Source: Mesorhizobium sp. LHD-90 (lineage in GTDB: Bacteria; Pseudomonadota; Alphaproteobacteria; Rhizobiales; Rhizobiaceae). Taken from it: DNA of 64,000 nt. This document shows, one piece after another, positions 25,701 to 34,505 of the stretch. The notes under the pieces were generated by a model. It saw nothing but the letters and a program-made list of their open reading frames with translations, made no database searches and had not been told where the DNA came from. The position numbers were made by a program, and so were the translations under genes. The DNA lies in NCBI RefSeq assembly GCF_030929505.1, contig NZ_JAVFVV010000008.1:124001-188000 (forward strand). Direction: 5' to 3'. Position 1 is the first letter of the stretch, and each line of letters starts with the position of its first letter.

Positions 25701-28327
25701 CGGAACAGCGCGTTGAAATGACCGCGCGCCGTGGCGTCGTTGCTCTTCGGCAATATGGCGTCGACCACGTCGAAGGTCGGCGCCATGAACAGGCTGAGGA
25801 TAAGCAGCGCCTGCCATTGGGCGGCCTGCGTGAAGGGCAGCAGCGCCCAGCCGGCGATCGTCGCCATTACCCAGAAGATCGGAGTGATCGAGCGGCGCAG
25901 ATTGTCCACCATCTTCCAGCGCGATATCGCGGGGACGCCGGAAGCGGGATCGAGGATGAAGGGCAACAACTGCCAGTCGCCGCGCGCCCAGCGATGATGG
26001 CGCGAGGCGTCGACCGAGTAGCGGGTCGGATAGTCCTCCACCACTTCCACGTCGGTGACCAGGGCGGCGCGGCTGTAGGCGCCTTCCAGCAAATCGTGGC
26101 TAAGGACGGTGTTTTCCGGGATGCGCCCCCTCAGCGCCGCCTCGAAGGCGTCGACATGATAGAGGCCCTTGCCGGTAAACGTCCCCTCCCCGAACACGTC
26201 CTGATAAAGATCCGAGACGGTGAAGACGTAGGGATCGAGACCGCGATTGGCAGAGAATACGCGCTGGAAAAACGAGGCCTCGTCTCCCGTGGTCAGCGAT
26301 GCGGTGACGCGTGGCTGCAGGATCGAATAGCCGTGGATGACCTTGCCGGTCTTGGCGTCGTATTCCGGCCGGTTGAGCGGATGCGCGAGCTTGCCAACCA
26401 GTTCGGTGACCACCTCGCGGGTCATCTTGGTGTCGGCGTCGAGCGTCATGACATAGACGATGTCGCCCGGCAGCGCATGCTCGGTCGGTAGGAAAGTCGT
26501 ATCGGCGTCGCCACGCAGCAGCAGGTTCAGCTCATGCAGCTTGCCGCGCTTGCGCTCCCAGCCCATCCAGCAGCCTTCGGACTCGTTGAACAGCCGGCGG
26601 CGGTGCAGCAGATAGAATTTCGGCGCGCCGTACGACGGATAGCGCTCGTTGAGGCCCGCGATCTCGGCACGCGCATGCTCCAGGATTTCGAGATCCGCCG
26701 TGCTCTGCTCGGTATCGCTGTCCGGCCAATCGGAGAGCAGCGCGAAATGCAGCGCGCCCTTCATGTTGGCAAGATGATGCACCTCCAGTGTGCGCACTGC
26801 CTCCTCGACGTCGTCGCGCGAGTTGATGAGTGACGGCACAACAACCAGCGTGCGCGCCGCCGGCGGTATGCCCCCCTTGAATTCGTAGCCGGGTAGCCTG
26901 GTCGGCTTGAGGAACAGCAGCACAACGGTGTTGAAGAAGGACATCGCGCCTTCGCTCGCCGGAACGGCGAACGGGACAAGCATCAAGGCGATGGCCCAGC
27001 CTGGCAGGCCGATGCCAGCCAGCGCCATGCCGGAAGCAATCAGCAGCACCACCGTGAGGATGAAAACCGGAACCACGATGCCCAGCCATCCTGTTGAGCG
27101 GAAGGCGCGGACCAGCCGGCGGCCGAAACCCGGCTTGTAGCCGATCGCCGTCTCCAGCTCCGGACGCCGCTCCCCGACCAGGAAGAAGCCGACATCGCTG
27201 CCGGTCGGCCGGCCATGTTCGTCGGGGATGGAGCCCTGCCTCGGCGACATGCCGGCCAGCTCGGTCGCCCGCTGCGCGACTTCGAATTCAGACAGGCCCG
27301 ATCGGCGGGCGAGTTCCTCGATCTCGCCGCGATACTGGTTGCGGGATTCGAAATCGAGGTCGGCATAGTCGCCGCGCTGGCGCAGCAATTCATCGATGCG
27401 GCTGACGCCCTCGAACCATTCCGGCCAGTCGACATCGTTGATGAGGCGCAGCCCGCGGATAATGTTGCCGGCCGTGACGTTGCCGGCGGACAGAGTCCGG
27501 TGCTCACCGAGCGTGATCTCCTCGGCGTCAGAGCCGGATTTCTCCAGTTCGTCCTCGAGCCAGGTCAGCGCCTCGCCGGCGTTGTGCGACCCGTCTCGCA
27601 GCCGGTAAAGCAGTTGCGTCGAAAAAGTCGTATCGCGGGCATGCGCCGCATAGGGCGCCATGATGGTGCGGCGATCCTCGCCGTCGCTGGAGGCCAGCAC
27701 TCGGTCCGCCAGGTCGTTGGCGGTGTGGCGCATCTCGCGGGCGCGCTTGACGCGCACGGCGATGCGGCGAAGGTTCTCGACCAGCACGAAACGCAGCAGC
27801 GACGGAAGCGCCCACAGTTCGCCGATGCGGAACGGCACCACGCCCTGGTAGCCGTCGACCAGCGCCCGCAGCATCTGCGAAGAGACGGCGCTGTCGGAGT
27901 GAGCCACATAAATCCAGGCGAGCGCTAACGCCCTCGGCACTTCGCCGCCGCCCGGCAGCTTCATCGTCGGCAGTTGCCGGTAGAAGCGCTTTGGCAGATC
28001 GCGCTTGACCTGGAAAATCGTCTCCTCGACCACGTAGTTGTTGTCGAGAAGCCATTGCGCGGCCGGCGTTATCGGCTCGCCATGCGCCTGCGCCGAATTG
28101 ATGGACCGGTAGGTCTCCAGAATCTTGGCGGCATTGTCGCGGTGGCGCGCCTGGAAATCGAACTCGGTGAGGCCGTAGAAGCTATCCAACTCGTCGCGAG
28201 CGAGGCTTTCGCCCAGCGCCCGCAGGCGGTCCTCCTGGAGGAAAGTGGAGCGGATCGGCTGCTCGCCCGCAGCGGGCAGCAGCAGGTTTGCAGTCTGGAT
28301 GGTTTCGGGCCGAGCCTGAATGTTCAT
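19754..28327 (-). CDS. ndvB: Cyclic beta-1,2-glucan synthase NdvB/ChvB
   Basis: This giant inner-membrane enzyme of 2857 residues initiates, elongates and cyclises beta-1,2-glucan from UDP-glucose. The N-terminal half holds the GT84 glycosyltransferase with the acidic motif VMTLDADTKMT near residue 626, LSHDLLEGAYSR and RHHRWARGDWQLL, set among several membrane-spanning segments. The C-terminal half holds the GH94 phosphorylase-type domains that trim chain length, with GGDWNDGMNGVG near residue 2535 carrying the catalytic Asp. The length matches the family (about 2,800). The upstream 262-bp gap (28328-28589) probably contains its promoter, though no clear hexamers stand out. The frame is intact along its whole 8.6 kb. 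Confidence 0.97.
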   Translation of the reverse strand: MNIQARPETIQTANLLLPAAGEQPIRSTFLQEDRLRALGESLARDELDSFYGLTEFDFQARHRDNAAKILETYRSINSAQAHGEPITPAAQWLLDNNYVVEETIFQVKRDLPKRFYRQLPTMKLPGGGEVPRALALAWIYVAHSDSAVSSQMLRALVDGYQGVVPFRIGELWALPSLLRFVLVENLRRIAVRVKRAREMRHTANDLADRVLASSDGEDRRTIMAPYAAHARDTTFSTQLLYRLRDGSHNAGEALTWLEDELEKSGSDAEEITLGEHRTLSAGNVTAGNIIRGLRLINDVDWPEWFEGVSRIDELLRQRGDYADLDFESRNQYRGEIEELARRSGLSEFEVAQRATELAGMSPRQGSIPDEHGRPTGSDVGFFLVGERRPELETAIGYKPGFGRRLVRAFRSTGWLGIVVPVFILTVVLLIASGMALAGIGLPGWAIALMLVPFAVPASEGAMSFFNTVVLLFLKPTRLPGYEFKGGIPPAARTLVVVPSLINSRDDVEEAVRTLEVHHLANMKGALHFALLSDWPDSDTEQSTADLEILEHARAEIAGLNERYPSYGAPKFYLLHRRRLFNESEGCWMGWERKRGKLHELNLLLRGDADTTFLPTEHALPGDIVYVMTLDADTKMTREVVTELVGKLAHPLNRPEYDAKTGKVIHGYSILQPRVTASLTTGDEASFFQRVFSANRGLDPYVFTVSDLYQDVFGEGTFTGKGLYHVDAFEAALRGRIPENTVLSHDLLEGAYSRAALVTDVEVVEDYPTRYSVDASRHHRWARGDWQLLPFILDPASGVPAISRWKMVDNLRRSITPIFWVMATIAGWALLPFTQAAQWQALLILSLFMAPTFDVVDAILPKSNDATARGHFNALFRDAVFATAMVALKIVLMAHTAWMMGDAIIRTLYRLFVSRKHMLEWRTASQAYKSGDNTLISYYRMMYGAVIVAIVGLVIPVMADSTGAFVAFFFAIFWAGSPAFAWLISRSAETEDRLRVSTADRKTLRAIARRTWAYFEATVTAEQHFLPPDNFQETPIPVVAPRTSPTNIGVYLLSVVSARDFGWISLSEAVTRIDQTMTTIEGMERFKGHLYNWYETNTLRPLYPLYISAVDSGNLAGHLVAVAAACNEWSEAPSVHLQGEFDGLLDTVTILDETLDELPDDRRQLRPLRQRLRDRIEGVQRAVETIKGQPEMASIRTINLTVLAGEIRKLAGAMHAEVNSQKSEALSDWAEKLLATCEAHVHDAHSDDKAVDGLRDKLIELRDRTRKFAFEMNFSFLLRQDRKLLSIGYRVEQHQLDEACYDLLASEARLTSLFAIAKGDIPTDHWFRLGRPIVEIGFKGALLSWSGSMFEYLMPPLVMKEPQGGILNQTNKLIVHRQIQYGRSKRIPWGISEAAYNARDREMTYQYTNFGVPGLGLKRGLAQNTVIAPYATILAAQFMPREAVRNLERLRSIGALGRYGFHDAVDFTPQRVPEGTDHAIVYNYYAHHQGMSIAAVANGIFEGRLRDRFHSDPVIEAAELLLQEKAPRDIPVATVRTEADDEVGVEPDETSNDSRTILNPAHALRATNLMSNGRYSVMVTATGVGYSRWQDLAITRWRGDPSEDRDGSFIFLRDVETGDWWSATVEPRRAAGEKVFAHFTDDKATFNKTVGTLRSELECIVVSEGNGEGRRISIYNDGDVDRHIEVTSFAEFVLGLDANDVAHPLFSKMFVETEIGRGGNTIFARRRKRASNEPDIEAAHFVSDASGVSRETEAETDRRAFIGRGRTIADPAAFDRGAALGGGAGFVLDPIMALRRRVRVPANKKVQLTFWTVVGANRGELDAMVALLDHPDSFARQAMLSWTRSQVQTRHMGLSLADASNIQRLARYLIYPDPFLRAAPDTISAGLGKQSTLWPMAISGDFPIFTVRIGDVADLEIVAQALRYQEYMRARGMVADLVILNEQAASYVQDLQQAIESLCENSRLRGTELGPRQHIFAVRRDLMDEESYRTLLSVARIVLHTRNGTVFDQVERAEAEALKARDAQIAAAQLAAGVDDGRLPVRIEGRDIAADGSGLEFWNGFGGFADGGRDYVVRLAGTRTTPQPWINVIANQSFGFHTSAEGASFTWSRNSRDFQLTPWSNDPVVNRPGEAIYAYDHASRRLFSPFAAVARDPAMTYEARHGQGHSTFLAKRGTLSLELTQVVDPKDPVKVARLKLRNTGSLEAKVTVYAYAEWVLGNNRALSAPNIVPSIDTETGALLARNPYSLDFSDRFAFLASDEKAQSLTTDRGEFIGPQGSVEWPAAAAGGLALSGRVEAGLDPCAAMAREIEIAPGAEATVIWLIGDSGSPEEAGMLVARHRAKDFDERLAENEATWRGFLDTLQVETPDKSLDAMVNNWLPYQSLACRIRARSAFYQASGAFGFRDQLQDTLAFLLHDPSLAREQVLNAASRQFPEGDVQHWWLPRTGAGVRTTISDDVVWLAYATAHFVDVTGDRAILDRKVPFISGQVLKEGEHDAFFTPEPTRETATLYEHCARALNLAISRSAESGLPLILGGDWNDGMNGVGLHGKGESVWLGWFLLKVLGDFSPIARDRGDAANATKWQSHAAKLKKALEHSAWDGEWYRRGSYDDGSPLGSHKSDECQIDSIAQSWSVLAGGDRERSEQAMQSAYERLVDPELDIVKLFTPAFSKTKKEPGYIKSYPPGVRENGGQYTHAATWFVIALARMGRTDDAWRCFRMLNPINHATDEAAAERYRVEPYVVAADVYSSDDKGGRGGWTWYTGSAGWLYRAAVEGILGITRKGDEVLVEPAIPDAWDGFSATLTVAGKRYEIKVSREAGTGKVNVQVNGKKAKAGRFRLEKRPQADERSNVIQLKGAKG

Positions 28328-28589
28328 GAAGCAGCAGATTCCAGGGTACAGACAAGGGGACCGCGACGAACGCCGCAGCCTGAATCAGCGTTTAACCGTT
28401 TCAGATGGCAAAAGTTGCATCGCAACACGAGCCGACCTCAAATTCAGCCGCGACACGAAGACGTTCGAAACCCAATCGCCCGGCAATCGCCGAAATCCGC
28501 GGAACCCGACCGGTCGGCGATGCAAAGCGGCGAGATTTTGGCTTTTTCGTGATTAAAATCAGCGCGTCCCAAATATCGCGGACGCGGGG

Positions 28590-29177
28590 TCAGGCGCGCC
28601 GGATTTCAACCGTATAAACTAGGGCGAACGGATCGGGGCGAAGCCTTGCTTCGGTCCGGTCATTCGACCAGATCGCGGTGTCGTGGCGGGTGAGGTTCGT
28701 TGGACCGTCACCCAAGTCCACTTGCAACCGTCCTTCCGCGCAAAAGATGGCCACGTCATGACCATGCGGCGCGATATCCAAGGTTTCAACCAGATGCAGA
28801 CGGCGGACGGCATGCGCGACGCGCCCGCGCCGCGACATGACGTTGAGGTCGAGAACGGGACCTGAAACCAGATCCGCCGAGGCGGAAGCGTCCGCCGCGA
28901 AGAAATGCGGGGCGGAGGATGTTGTCAGTTCGACCGGCTCGTCCCTTCCCACCCGCAGCCGGATTCCTTCGCCTTCAAGGATCGACAAGGTCCGATCTAT
29001 TCCGGGAAATGCGGAGAACGGGCCGTCGGTCTCGACCGTGGCCATCGACAGCCGCCAGTCGAAATCGTCAAGGCCCGAGCCCTGCGGCGACACGGCGATC
29101 TCGGCCGTCGTGCCGCCGCCGTTCTTCCATCGCATGACGCGATGGTCGGCGGCGCGGATGACGGTGGGACCACTCAC
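28590..29177 (-). CDS. hutD: HutD-family cupin protein
   Basis: This 195-residue member of the HutD/Ves family is a bicupin-like protein often encoded with histidine-utilisation enzymes and thought to moderate the pathway. Its exact role is unresolved. The GTG at 29177 overlaps the hutU stop (GTGA), so the longer open frame is rejected. Family features include [30 protein letters not shown] and [16 protein letters not shown]. It is the last gene of the hutIHGUD operon. Confidence 0.92.
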   Translation of the reverse strand: MSGPTVIRAADHRVMRWKNGGGTTAEIAVSPQGSGLDDFDWRLSMATVETDGPFSAFPGIDRTLSILEGEGIRLRVGRDEPVELTTSSAPHFFAADASASADLVSGPVLDLNVMSRRGRVAHAVRRLHLVETLDIAPHGHDVAIFCAEGRLQVDLGDGPTNLTRHDTAIWSNDRTEARLRPDPFALVYTVEIRRA

Positions 29178-30844
29178 CAGAGGATGCCAGGAAGGTCGAG
29201 TTGATGCTCGCGGGCGCAATCGAGCGCGATGTCGTAGCCGGCATCGGCATGGCGCATGACGCCCGTCGCCGGGTCGTTCCACAAAACACGCTCCAGCCGC
29301 CGTGCAGCGTCTGGCGTGCCGTCGGCGACGATGACCATTCCGGCGTGCTGCGAAAAGCCCATGCCGACGCCGCCGCCATGATGCAGCGACACCCAGGTCG
29401 CGCCGGAGGCGGTGTTCAGCAGAGCATTGAGCAGCGGCCAGTCGGACACGGCGTCCGATCCGTCCTTCATCGACTCGGTCTCGCGGTTAGGCGAGGCTAC
29501 CGAGCCAGAATCGAGATGGTCGCGGCCGATGACCACCGGCGCCTTCAATTCGCCCTTGGCCACCATCTCGTTGAAGGCGAGGCCCAACCGATGGCGGTCG
29601 CCGAGCCCGACCCAGCAGATGCGCGCCGGCAGGCCCTGGAAGGAGATGCGCTGGCGCGCCATGTCCAGCCAGTTGTGCAGGTGGGTGTTGCCGGGCGTCA
29701 ACTCCTTCACCTTGGCGTCGGTGCGATAGATATCCTCGGGATCACCCGACAGAGCGGCCCAGCGGAACGGGCCGATGCCGCGGCAGAACAGCGGACGGAT
29801 GTAGGCAGGCACAAAACCGGGGAAGGCGAAGGCGTTCTCAAAACCCTCGTCCTTGGCAACCTGGCGGATGTTGTTGCCGTAATCGAGCGTCGGCACACCG
29901 GCGTTCCAGAAGCCGACCATCGCCTCGACATGCTCACGCATCGAGGCGCGCGCCGCCTTCTCCACCGCCTTCGGATCGCTGACGCGCTTCTCGCGCCATT
30001 CGGCCAGCGACCAGCCTTTCGGCAGGTAACCGTTGAGCGGATCGTGGGCGGAAGTCTGGTCCGTCAGCATGTCCGGCCGCACGCCACGCCGCAGCAGTTC
30101 CGGCACGATATCCGCCGCGTTGCCGAGCAGGCCGACGGATTTCGCCTCGCCGGCCTTGGTCCAGCGCTCGATCATCGCCAGCGCCTCGTCCAGCGTGTCG
30201 GCACGCTCGTCGACGTATCGCGTGCGTAGACGGAAATCGATCGAGTCGGGATTGCATTCGATGGCGAGGCAGGAGGCGCCAGCCATTACGGCGGCCAGCG
30301 GTTGCGCTCCGCCCATGCCGCCGAGACCGGCGGTAAGAATCCACTTACCCTTGAGATTGCCGCCATAATGCTGGCGGCCGGCCTCGACGAACGTCTCGTA
30401 GGTGCCCTGCACGATGCCTTGCGTGCCGATGTATATCCACGAGCCGGCCGTCATCTGGCCGTACATCATCAAGCCCTTCTTATCGAGCTCATTGAAATGC
30501 GCCCAGTCGGCCCAGTGCGGCACGAGGTTGGAGTTGGCGATCAGCACGCGCGGCGCGTCGGCATGGGTGCGGAACACGCCGACCGGCTTTCCCGACTGCA
30601 CCAGCAGCGTCTGGTCGTTCTCCAGCGTCTTTAGCGCGGCGACGATGCGGTCGAAATCGTTCCAGGTGCGCGCCGCACGGCCGATGCCGCCATAGACCAC
30701 CAGCTCGTTGGGGTTCTCGGCCACGTCGGGGTCGAGATTGTTCATGAGCATCCGGAGCGGCGCTTCGGTCGTCCAATATTTCGCATTGAGCTCGGGCCCT
30801 CGCGGTGCGCGGACTTCGCGGATGTTGTGGCGCGGATTGGTCAT
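29174..30844 (-). CDS. hutU: Urocanate hydratase
   Basis: Urocanase converts urocanate to 4-imidazolone-5-propionate using NAD+ as an electrophile. The protein has 556 residues, the usual length. It shows the family blocks [39 protein letters not shown] for the dinucleotide fold and [16 protein letters not shown] with the conserved Cys. It is the second enzymatic step of the histidine pathway, between hutG and hutD, with four-base overlap into hutD. Confidence 0.98.
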   Translation of the reverse strand: MTNPRHNIREVRAPRGPELNAKYWTTEAPLRMLMNNLDPDVAENPNELVVYGGIGRAARTWNDFDRIVAALKTLENDQTLLVQSGKPVGVFRTHADAPRVLIANSNLVPHWADWAHFNELDKKGLMMYGQMTAGSWIYIGTQGIVQGTYETFVEAGRQHYGGNLKGKWILTAGLGGMGGAQPLAAVMAGASCLAIECNPDSIDFRLRTRYVDERADTLDEALAMIERWTKAGEAKSVGLLGNAADIVPELLRRGVRPDMLTDQTSAHDPLNGYLPKGWSLAEWREKRVSDPKAVEKAARASMREHVEAMVGFWNAGVPTLDYGNNIRQVAKDEGFENAFAFPGFVPAYIRPLFCRGIGPFRWAALSGDPEDIYRTDAKVKELTPGNTHLHNWLDMARQRISFQGLPARICWVGLGDRHRLGLAFNEMVAKGELKAPVVIGRDHLDSGSVASPNRETESMKDGSDAVSDWPLLNALLNTASGATWVSLHHGGGVGMGFSQHAGMVIVADGTPDAARRLERVLWNDPATGVMRHADAGYDIALDCAREHQLDLPGILW

Positions 30845-30868
30845 AATGCGCTCCTTCGGCGGCGGCGT

Positions 30869-31669
30869 TCAGGCGGCGAGGCGCCTGGCGACGGTTTCGA
30901 GTTCAATCAGGATTGTTTTGAGATGGACGCGCAGCCGCTGCGCCTTCGCCTCGTCATAAGCGAAGGGCGTCGCCTCGCTGGCAAGGTGCGTTGACTGGGT
31001 CAGTTCCATCTGGATGGCGTGCACACCCTTCAATGGCTGCCCATAGTGGCGCGTCGTCCAGCCACCCTTGAAGCGGCCGTTGACGACGTGGGTGTAACCC
31101 GTCGCTTTCGCGCAGATTTCTTGCGTTGCCTTCTCGATCTCCGGGGCGCAGGTCAGCCCGCTGTTGGTGCCGATGTTGAAGTCGGGCAGCGTTCCCTCGA
31201 ACAGGAACGGGCAGACGGAACGGATCGAATGGCAATCGTAGAGGATGGCGACGCCATGTTCCGCCTTCACCCGCTCGATCTCGGCGGCGAGCGCGGCGTG
31301 GTAGGGCTTGTGGAAAGCCTCGAGCCGCGCGGCGATGTCGGTCTCGCTCGGCGCTTCGCCTTTCCGCCAGATCGGCTGGTCGTCGAAATCGGTCAGCGGC
31401 ACGAGGCCAGTGGTGTTCTGACCGGGATAGAGGCTTTGCCCCGATGGATCGCGATTGGCGTCGACGACATAGCGGTGGAACGTCGCCCGCACCATCGTTG
31501 CGCCGGGCAGCAGGCCGTCATAGAGCCGGTCGACATGCCAGTCCGTATCCCTGAGTTTTTGGCCCTCGTCGTTCAGACGTTCCCGGATGTCGGCGGGCAC
31601 ATGCGTGCCGGTATGCGGCAGGCCGAGGATGACCGGCGAAGAGCCGCGCGTGACTTTGACGGGGGTCAT
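30869..31669 (-). CDS. hutG: N-formylglutamate deformylase
   Basis: This 266-residue zinc-dependent amidohydrolase of the FGase family releases formate from N-formyl-L-glutamate to give glutamate. Motifs are [39 protein letters not shown] and the DCHSI segment, which together supply His, Glu and Asp ligands. It acts after HutF, so the organism uses the five-step (formylglutamate) branch. The ATG overlaps the hutH stop (ATGA). Confidence 0.95.
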   Translation of the reverse strand: MTPVKVTRGSSPVILGLPHTGTHVPADIRERLNDEGQKLRDTDWHVDRLYDGLLPGATMVRATFHRYVVDANRDPSGQSLYPGQNTTGLVPLTDFDDQPIWRKGEAPSETDIAARLEAFHKPYHAALAAEIERVKAEHGVAILYDCHSIRSVCPFLFEGTLPDFNIGTNSGLTCAPEIEKATQEICAKATGYTHVVNGRFKGGWTTRHYGQPLKGVHAIQMELTQSTHLASEATPFAYDEAKAQRLRVHLKTILIELETVARRLAA

Positions 31670-33201
31670 GCGTCCAGCTCCGGTAATATTCCCGCGCTAA
31701 CGCTTCCGTTGAGAGTGCCGGACAGAACGAGGTCCGCCCCGGCAGCAAGATCGTCGGCCATATAGCGGTCGACCTCAAGATCGGGCACGGCCGCTCGGAT
31801 CGCGGCGTGCGCCTTGAGCAGTTCGGTTCCGGTCTTCAGCGGGCCGCGGAAATCGACGCCCTGGGCGGCGGTAATCGCCTCGATGCCGATGATGCCGGCC
31901 AGGTTCTGCGTCATCTGCAAGAGCCGCCGCGCGCCGTGGCAGGCCATCGAGACGTGGTCCTCCTGATTGGCGGAGGTCGGCGTCGAATCCACTGAAGCCG
32001 GATGCGACATCTGCTTGTTTTCGCTCATCAGCGCGGCGGACGTCACCTCGGCGATCATCAAGCCGGAATTAAGCCCCGGTTTCTTCGCCAGGAAGGCCGG
32101 CAGGCCGAAGGACAGCGCAGGATCGACCAGAAGCGCGATGCGCCGCTGGGCGATCGCGCCGATCTCGCAGACCGCGATGGCGATCTGGTCGGCGGCGAAG
32201 GCGACCGGCTCGGCATGGAAGTTGCCGCCGGACACCACCGAGCCGTCGGCCAGCACCAGCGGATTGTCGGTGACGGCATTGGCCTCTGTCTCCAGCGTGC
32301 GCGCGGTCATGCGCAGCAGGTCGAGGCAGGCGCCGTCGACCTGCGGCTGGCAGCGGATGCAATAGGGATCCTGCACCCGCTCGTCGCCTTCCAGATGGCT
32401 GTCGCGGATTTCCGAACCTTTGAGCAGCGCGCGCAAGGCGGCCGCCGTGTCGATCTGGCCGCGATGGCCGCGCAGTTCATGGATTTCGGCATGGAACGGC
32501 GCGGAGGAACCCATCGCCGCATCGGTCGACAGCGCGCCGGTGATCAGTGCGGCCCGCGCCGCTCGATGCGCGCGGAACAGGCCGGTCAGCGCCAGCGCCG
32601 TCGACACCTGCGTGCCGTTGATCAGTGCAAGGCCCTCCTTCGCGGCCAGCACGATCGGCTTGAGCCCTGCCTTGGCAAGTGCGGCCTCAGCCGGCATGCG
32701 CGCGCCTTCCAAGAACACGTCGCCAACGCCGATCATCGCCGCCGTCATATGCGCCAGCGGCGCGAGGTCACCCGAGGCGCCGACCGAACCCTTTTCCGGG
32801 ATCACCGGCACGATGTTTTTGGCCAGCATCGCTTCGATCAGCGCGATCGTTTCGGGCCGCACGCCGGACGCGCCGCGGCCGAGCGAATTCAGCTTCAGCG
32901 CCATCACCAGCCGCACGATCCCGGGGGCCAGCGGCTCGCCGACGCCACAGCAGTGCGACAGGATCAGGTTGCGCTGAAGCGTCTCGACGTCGCCGGCCGG
33001 AATACGCACGCTGGCTAGCTTTCCGAAGCCGGTGTTGATGCCGTAGACCGGATCGCCCTTGGCGACGATGCCGGCAATCACCGCCGCACCGGCGGCGATG
33101 CGGTCGCGGCCGGCCGGGTCGAGCGACGGCACCGCGCCGTCGAGCACCGCGCGCCAATGGTCGAGCGGAACGGTTCCGGGCCGCAGGACGATCTCGTTCA
33201 T
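31666..33201 (-). CDS. hutH: Histidine ammonia-lyase
   Basis: Histidase of 511 residues deaminates L-histidine to urocanate, the first step of the pathway. The MIO prosthetic group arises from the Ala-Ser-Gly of [15 protein letters not shown] near residues 140-142. Other family motifs are [27 protein letters not shown] and [12 protein letters not shown]. The ATG at 33201 overlaps the hutI stop by four bases; the frame remains open far upstream but that region is hutI. It has a four-base overlap with hutG as well. Confidence 0.98.
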   Translation of the reverse strand: MNEIVLRPGTVPLDHWRAVLDGAVPSLDPAGRDRIAAGAAVIAGIVAKGDPVYGINTGFGKLASVRIPAGDVETLQRNLILSHCCGVGEPLAPGIVRLVMALKLNSLGRGASGVRPETIALIEAMLAKNIVPVIPEKGSVGASGDLAPLAHMTAAMIGVGDVFLEGARMPAEAALAKAGLKPIVLAAKEGLALINGTQVSTALALTGLFRAHRAARAALITGALSTDAAMGSSAPFHAEIHELRGHRGQIDTAAALRALLKGSEIRDSHLEGDERVQDPYCIRCQPQVDGACLDLLRMTARTLETEANAVTDNPLVLADGSVVSGGNFHAEPVAFAADQIAIAVCEIGAIAQRRIALLVDPALSFGLPAFLAKKPGLNSGLMIAEVTSAALMSENKQMSHPASVDSTPTSANQEDHVSMACHGARRLLQMTQNLAGIIGIEAITAAQGVDFRGPLKTGTELLKAHAAIRAAVPDLEVDRYMADDLAAGADLVLSGTLNGSVSAGILPELDA

Positions 33202-34433
33202 TGGCCCCTCCAGACGCGCTGATGCAGCGGATTGAATCCCATGCGGTAGACCAGTTCGGCCGGCCGCTCGATGTCCCAGATGGCGAGGTCGGCCCATTTG
33301 CCGGCCTCCAGCGTGCCGGTTTCGCCGGCGATATCCAGCGCCGCGGCGGCATTGCGGGTGACGCCGAGCAGGCACTCCTCCACCGTCATGGAAAACAGCG
33401 TGGCCGCCATGTTCATGGTCAGAAGCAGCGAGGTCAGCGGCGAGGTACCGGGGTTGCAGTCGGTCGCCACCGCCATCGTCACGCCGGCATCGCGGAAAAG
33501 CTGGATCGGCGGTTTTTTGGTCTCGCGGATGAAATAATAGGCGCCCGGCAGGATCACGGCGACTGTGCCGGCCTTGGCCATCGCCGCCGCGCCGTGCTCG
33601 TCGGTGTATTCGAGGTGGTCGGCCGACAACGCGCCATACCGGGCCGCGAGCGCGGCGCCGCCGAGATTGGAAAGCTGGTCGGCATGCAGTTTTACCGGCA
33701 GGCCCAGTGCCTTGGCCTTGTCGAACACGCGGGAGATCTGTTCGGGCGAGAAGGCTAGCCCCTCGCAAAAGCCATCGACAGCGTCGGCAAGCCCTTGCGC
33801 CGCGATCGCCGGCAGCATGTCGTCAGCGACCTTCGCAACATAAGCATCCTTGTCGCCGGCAGCCTCAGGCGGCAGCGCATGGGCGCCGAGAAAGCTGGTC
33901 CTGACGGAGACGGCCCGTTCCTGCCCCAGCCGCCGCGCCGCACGCAGCGACTTCGCCTCGTTGTCGGCATCGAGCCCGTAGCCGGACTTCACCTCCACCG
34001 TCGTCACGCCCTCGGCGATCAGCGCGTCCAGACGCGGCAAGGTCTGGCGGACGAGTTCGTCTTCATTCGCCGCGCGGAGCGCCCGCACCGACGATACGAT
34101 GCCCCCGCCCGCTTTCGCCACCTCCTCATAGGTCGCCCCGGCCAGCCGCATCTCGAACTCGCCTGCGCGATTTCCGGCATGCACGAGGTGCGTGTGGCAG
34201 TCGATCAGCCCGGGCGTGATCCAGCGCTCCCCGCAGTCGACCATATCGGCGTTGGCGGCCAAGCCCGCCGGCAGATCGGCTTCGGGCCCGGTGAAGGCGA
34301 TCTTGCCGTCAACCGCCGCGATGGCGCCATGCTCAACGATGCCCAATCCGGGGAGTGCAGGCGACATGGTCGCAAGCTGGGCATTGCGCCATATGCGCGT
34401 ACCCACCGCTGCTCTCCGTCCCGTCACGGCCAT
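33198..34433 (-). CDS. hutI: Imidazolonepropionase
   Basis: This amidohydrolase-superfamily enzyme of 411 residues opens the imidazolone ring to give N-formimidoyl-L-glutamate. Metal ligands are visible in [12 protein letters not shown] and in [17 protein letters not shown]-type downstream blocks, with [13 protein letters not shown] near the C-terminus. The ATG at 34433 ([11 protein letters not shown]) is preferred to an in-frame TTG at 34451. It is the promoter-proximal gene of hutIHGUD and diverges from hutF across a short operator-bearing gap. Confidence 0.95.
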   Translation of the reverse strand: MAVTGRRAAVGTRIWRNAQLATMSPALPGLGIVEHGAIAAVDGKIAFTGPEADLPAGLAANADMVDCGERWITPGLIDCHTHLVHAGNRAGEFEMRLAGATYEEVAKAGGGIVSSVRALRAANEDELVRQTLPRLDALIAEGVTTVEVKSGYGLDADNEAKSLRAARRLGQERAVSVRTSFLGAHALPPEAAGDKDAYVAKVADDMLPAIAAQGLADAVDGFCEGLAFSPEQISRVFDKAKALGLPVKLHADQLSNLGGAALAARYGALSADHLEYTDEHGAAAMAKAGTVAVILPGAYYFIRETKKPPIQLFRDAGVTMAVATDCNPGTSPLTSLLLTMNMAATLFSMTVEECLLGVTRNAAAALDIAGETGTLEAGKWADLAIWDIERPAELVYRMGFNPLHQRVWRGQ

Positions 34434-34461
34434 CACTTTTCCATTTCCCAATCGACCTCAA

Positions 34462-34475
34462 TATGTATATACATA
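34462..34475. promoter_or_regulatory. HutC operator (TGTA-N2-TACA) in the hutI/hutF divergent promoter
   Basis: TATGTATATACATA is a perfect 14-bp palindrome containing the TGTATATACA core expected for HutC-type GntR repressors. It lies 28 bases from the hutI ATG and 30 bases from the hutF ATG, in an AT-rich island unlike its GC-rich surroundings. One bound repressor could silence both transcription units. The linked hutC gene makes the assignment strong. Confidence 0.85.
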
Positions 34476-34505
34476 ATGAACAAAGATGCAAGCGGGCGAT
34501 TGAAC

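Noticed and set aside
24449-26491. 680-residue open frame on the plus strand inside ndvB
   Set aside because: Antisense to a continuous 2857-residue NdvB with all catalytic motifs. Long antisense frames are expected at this GC content.
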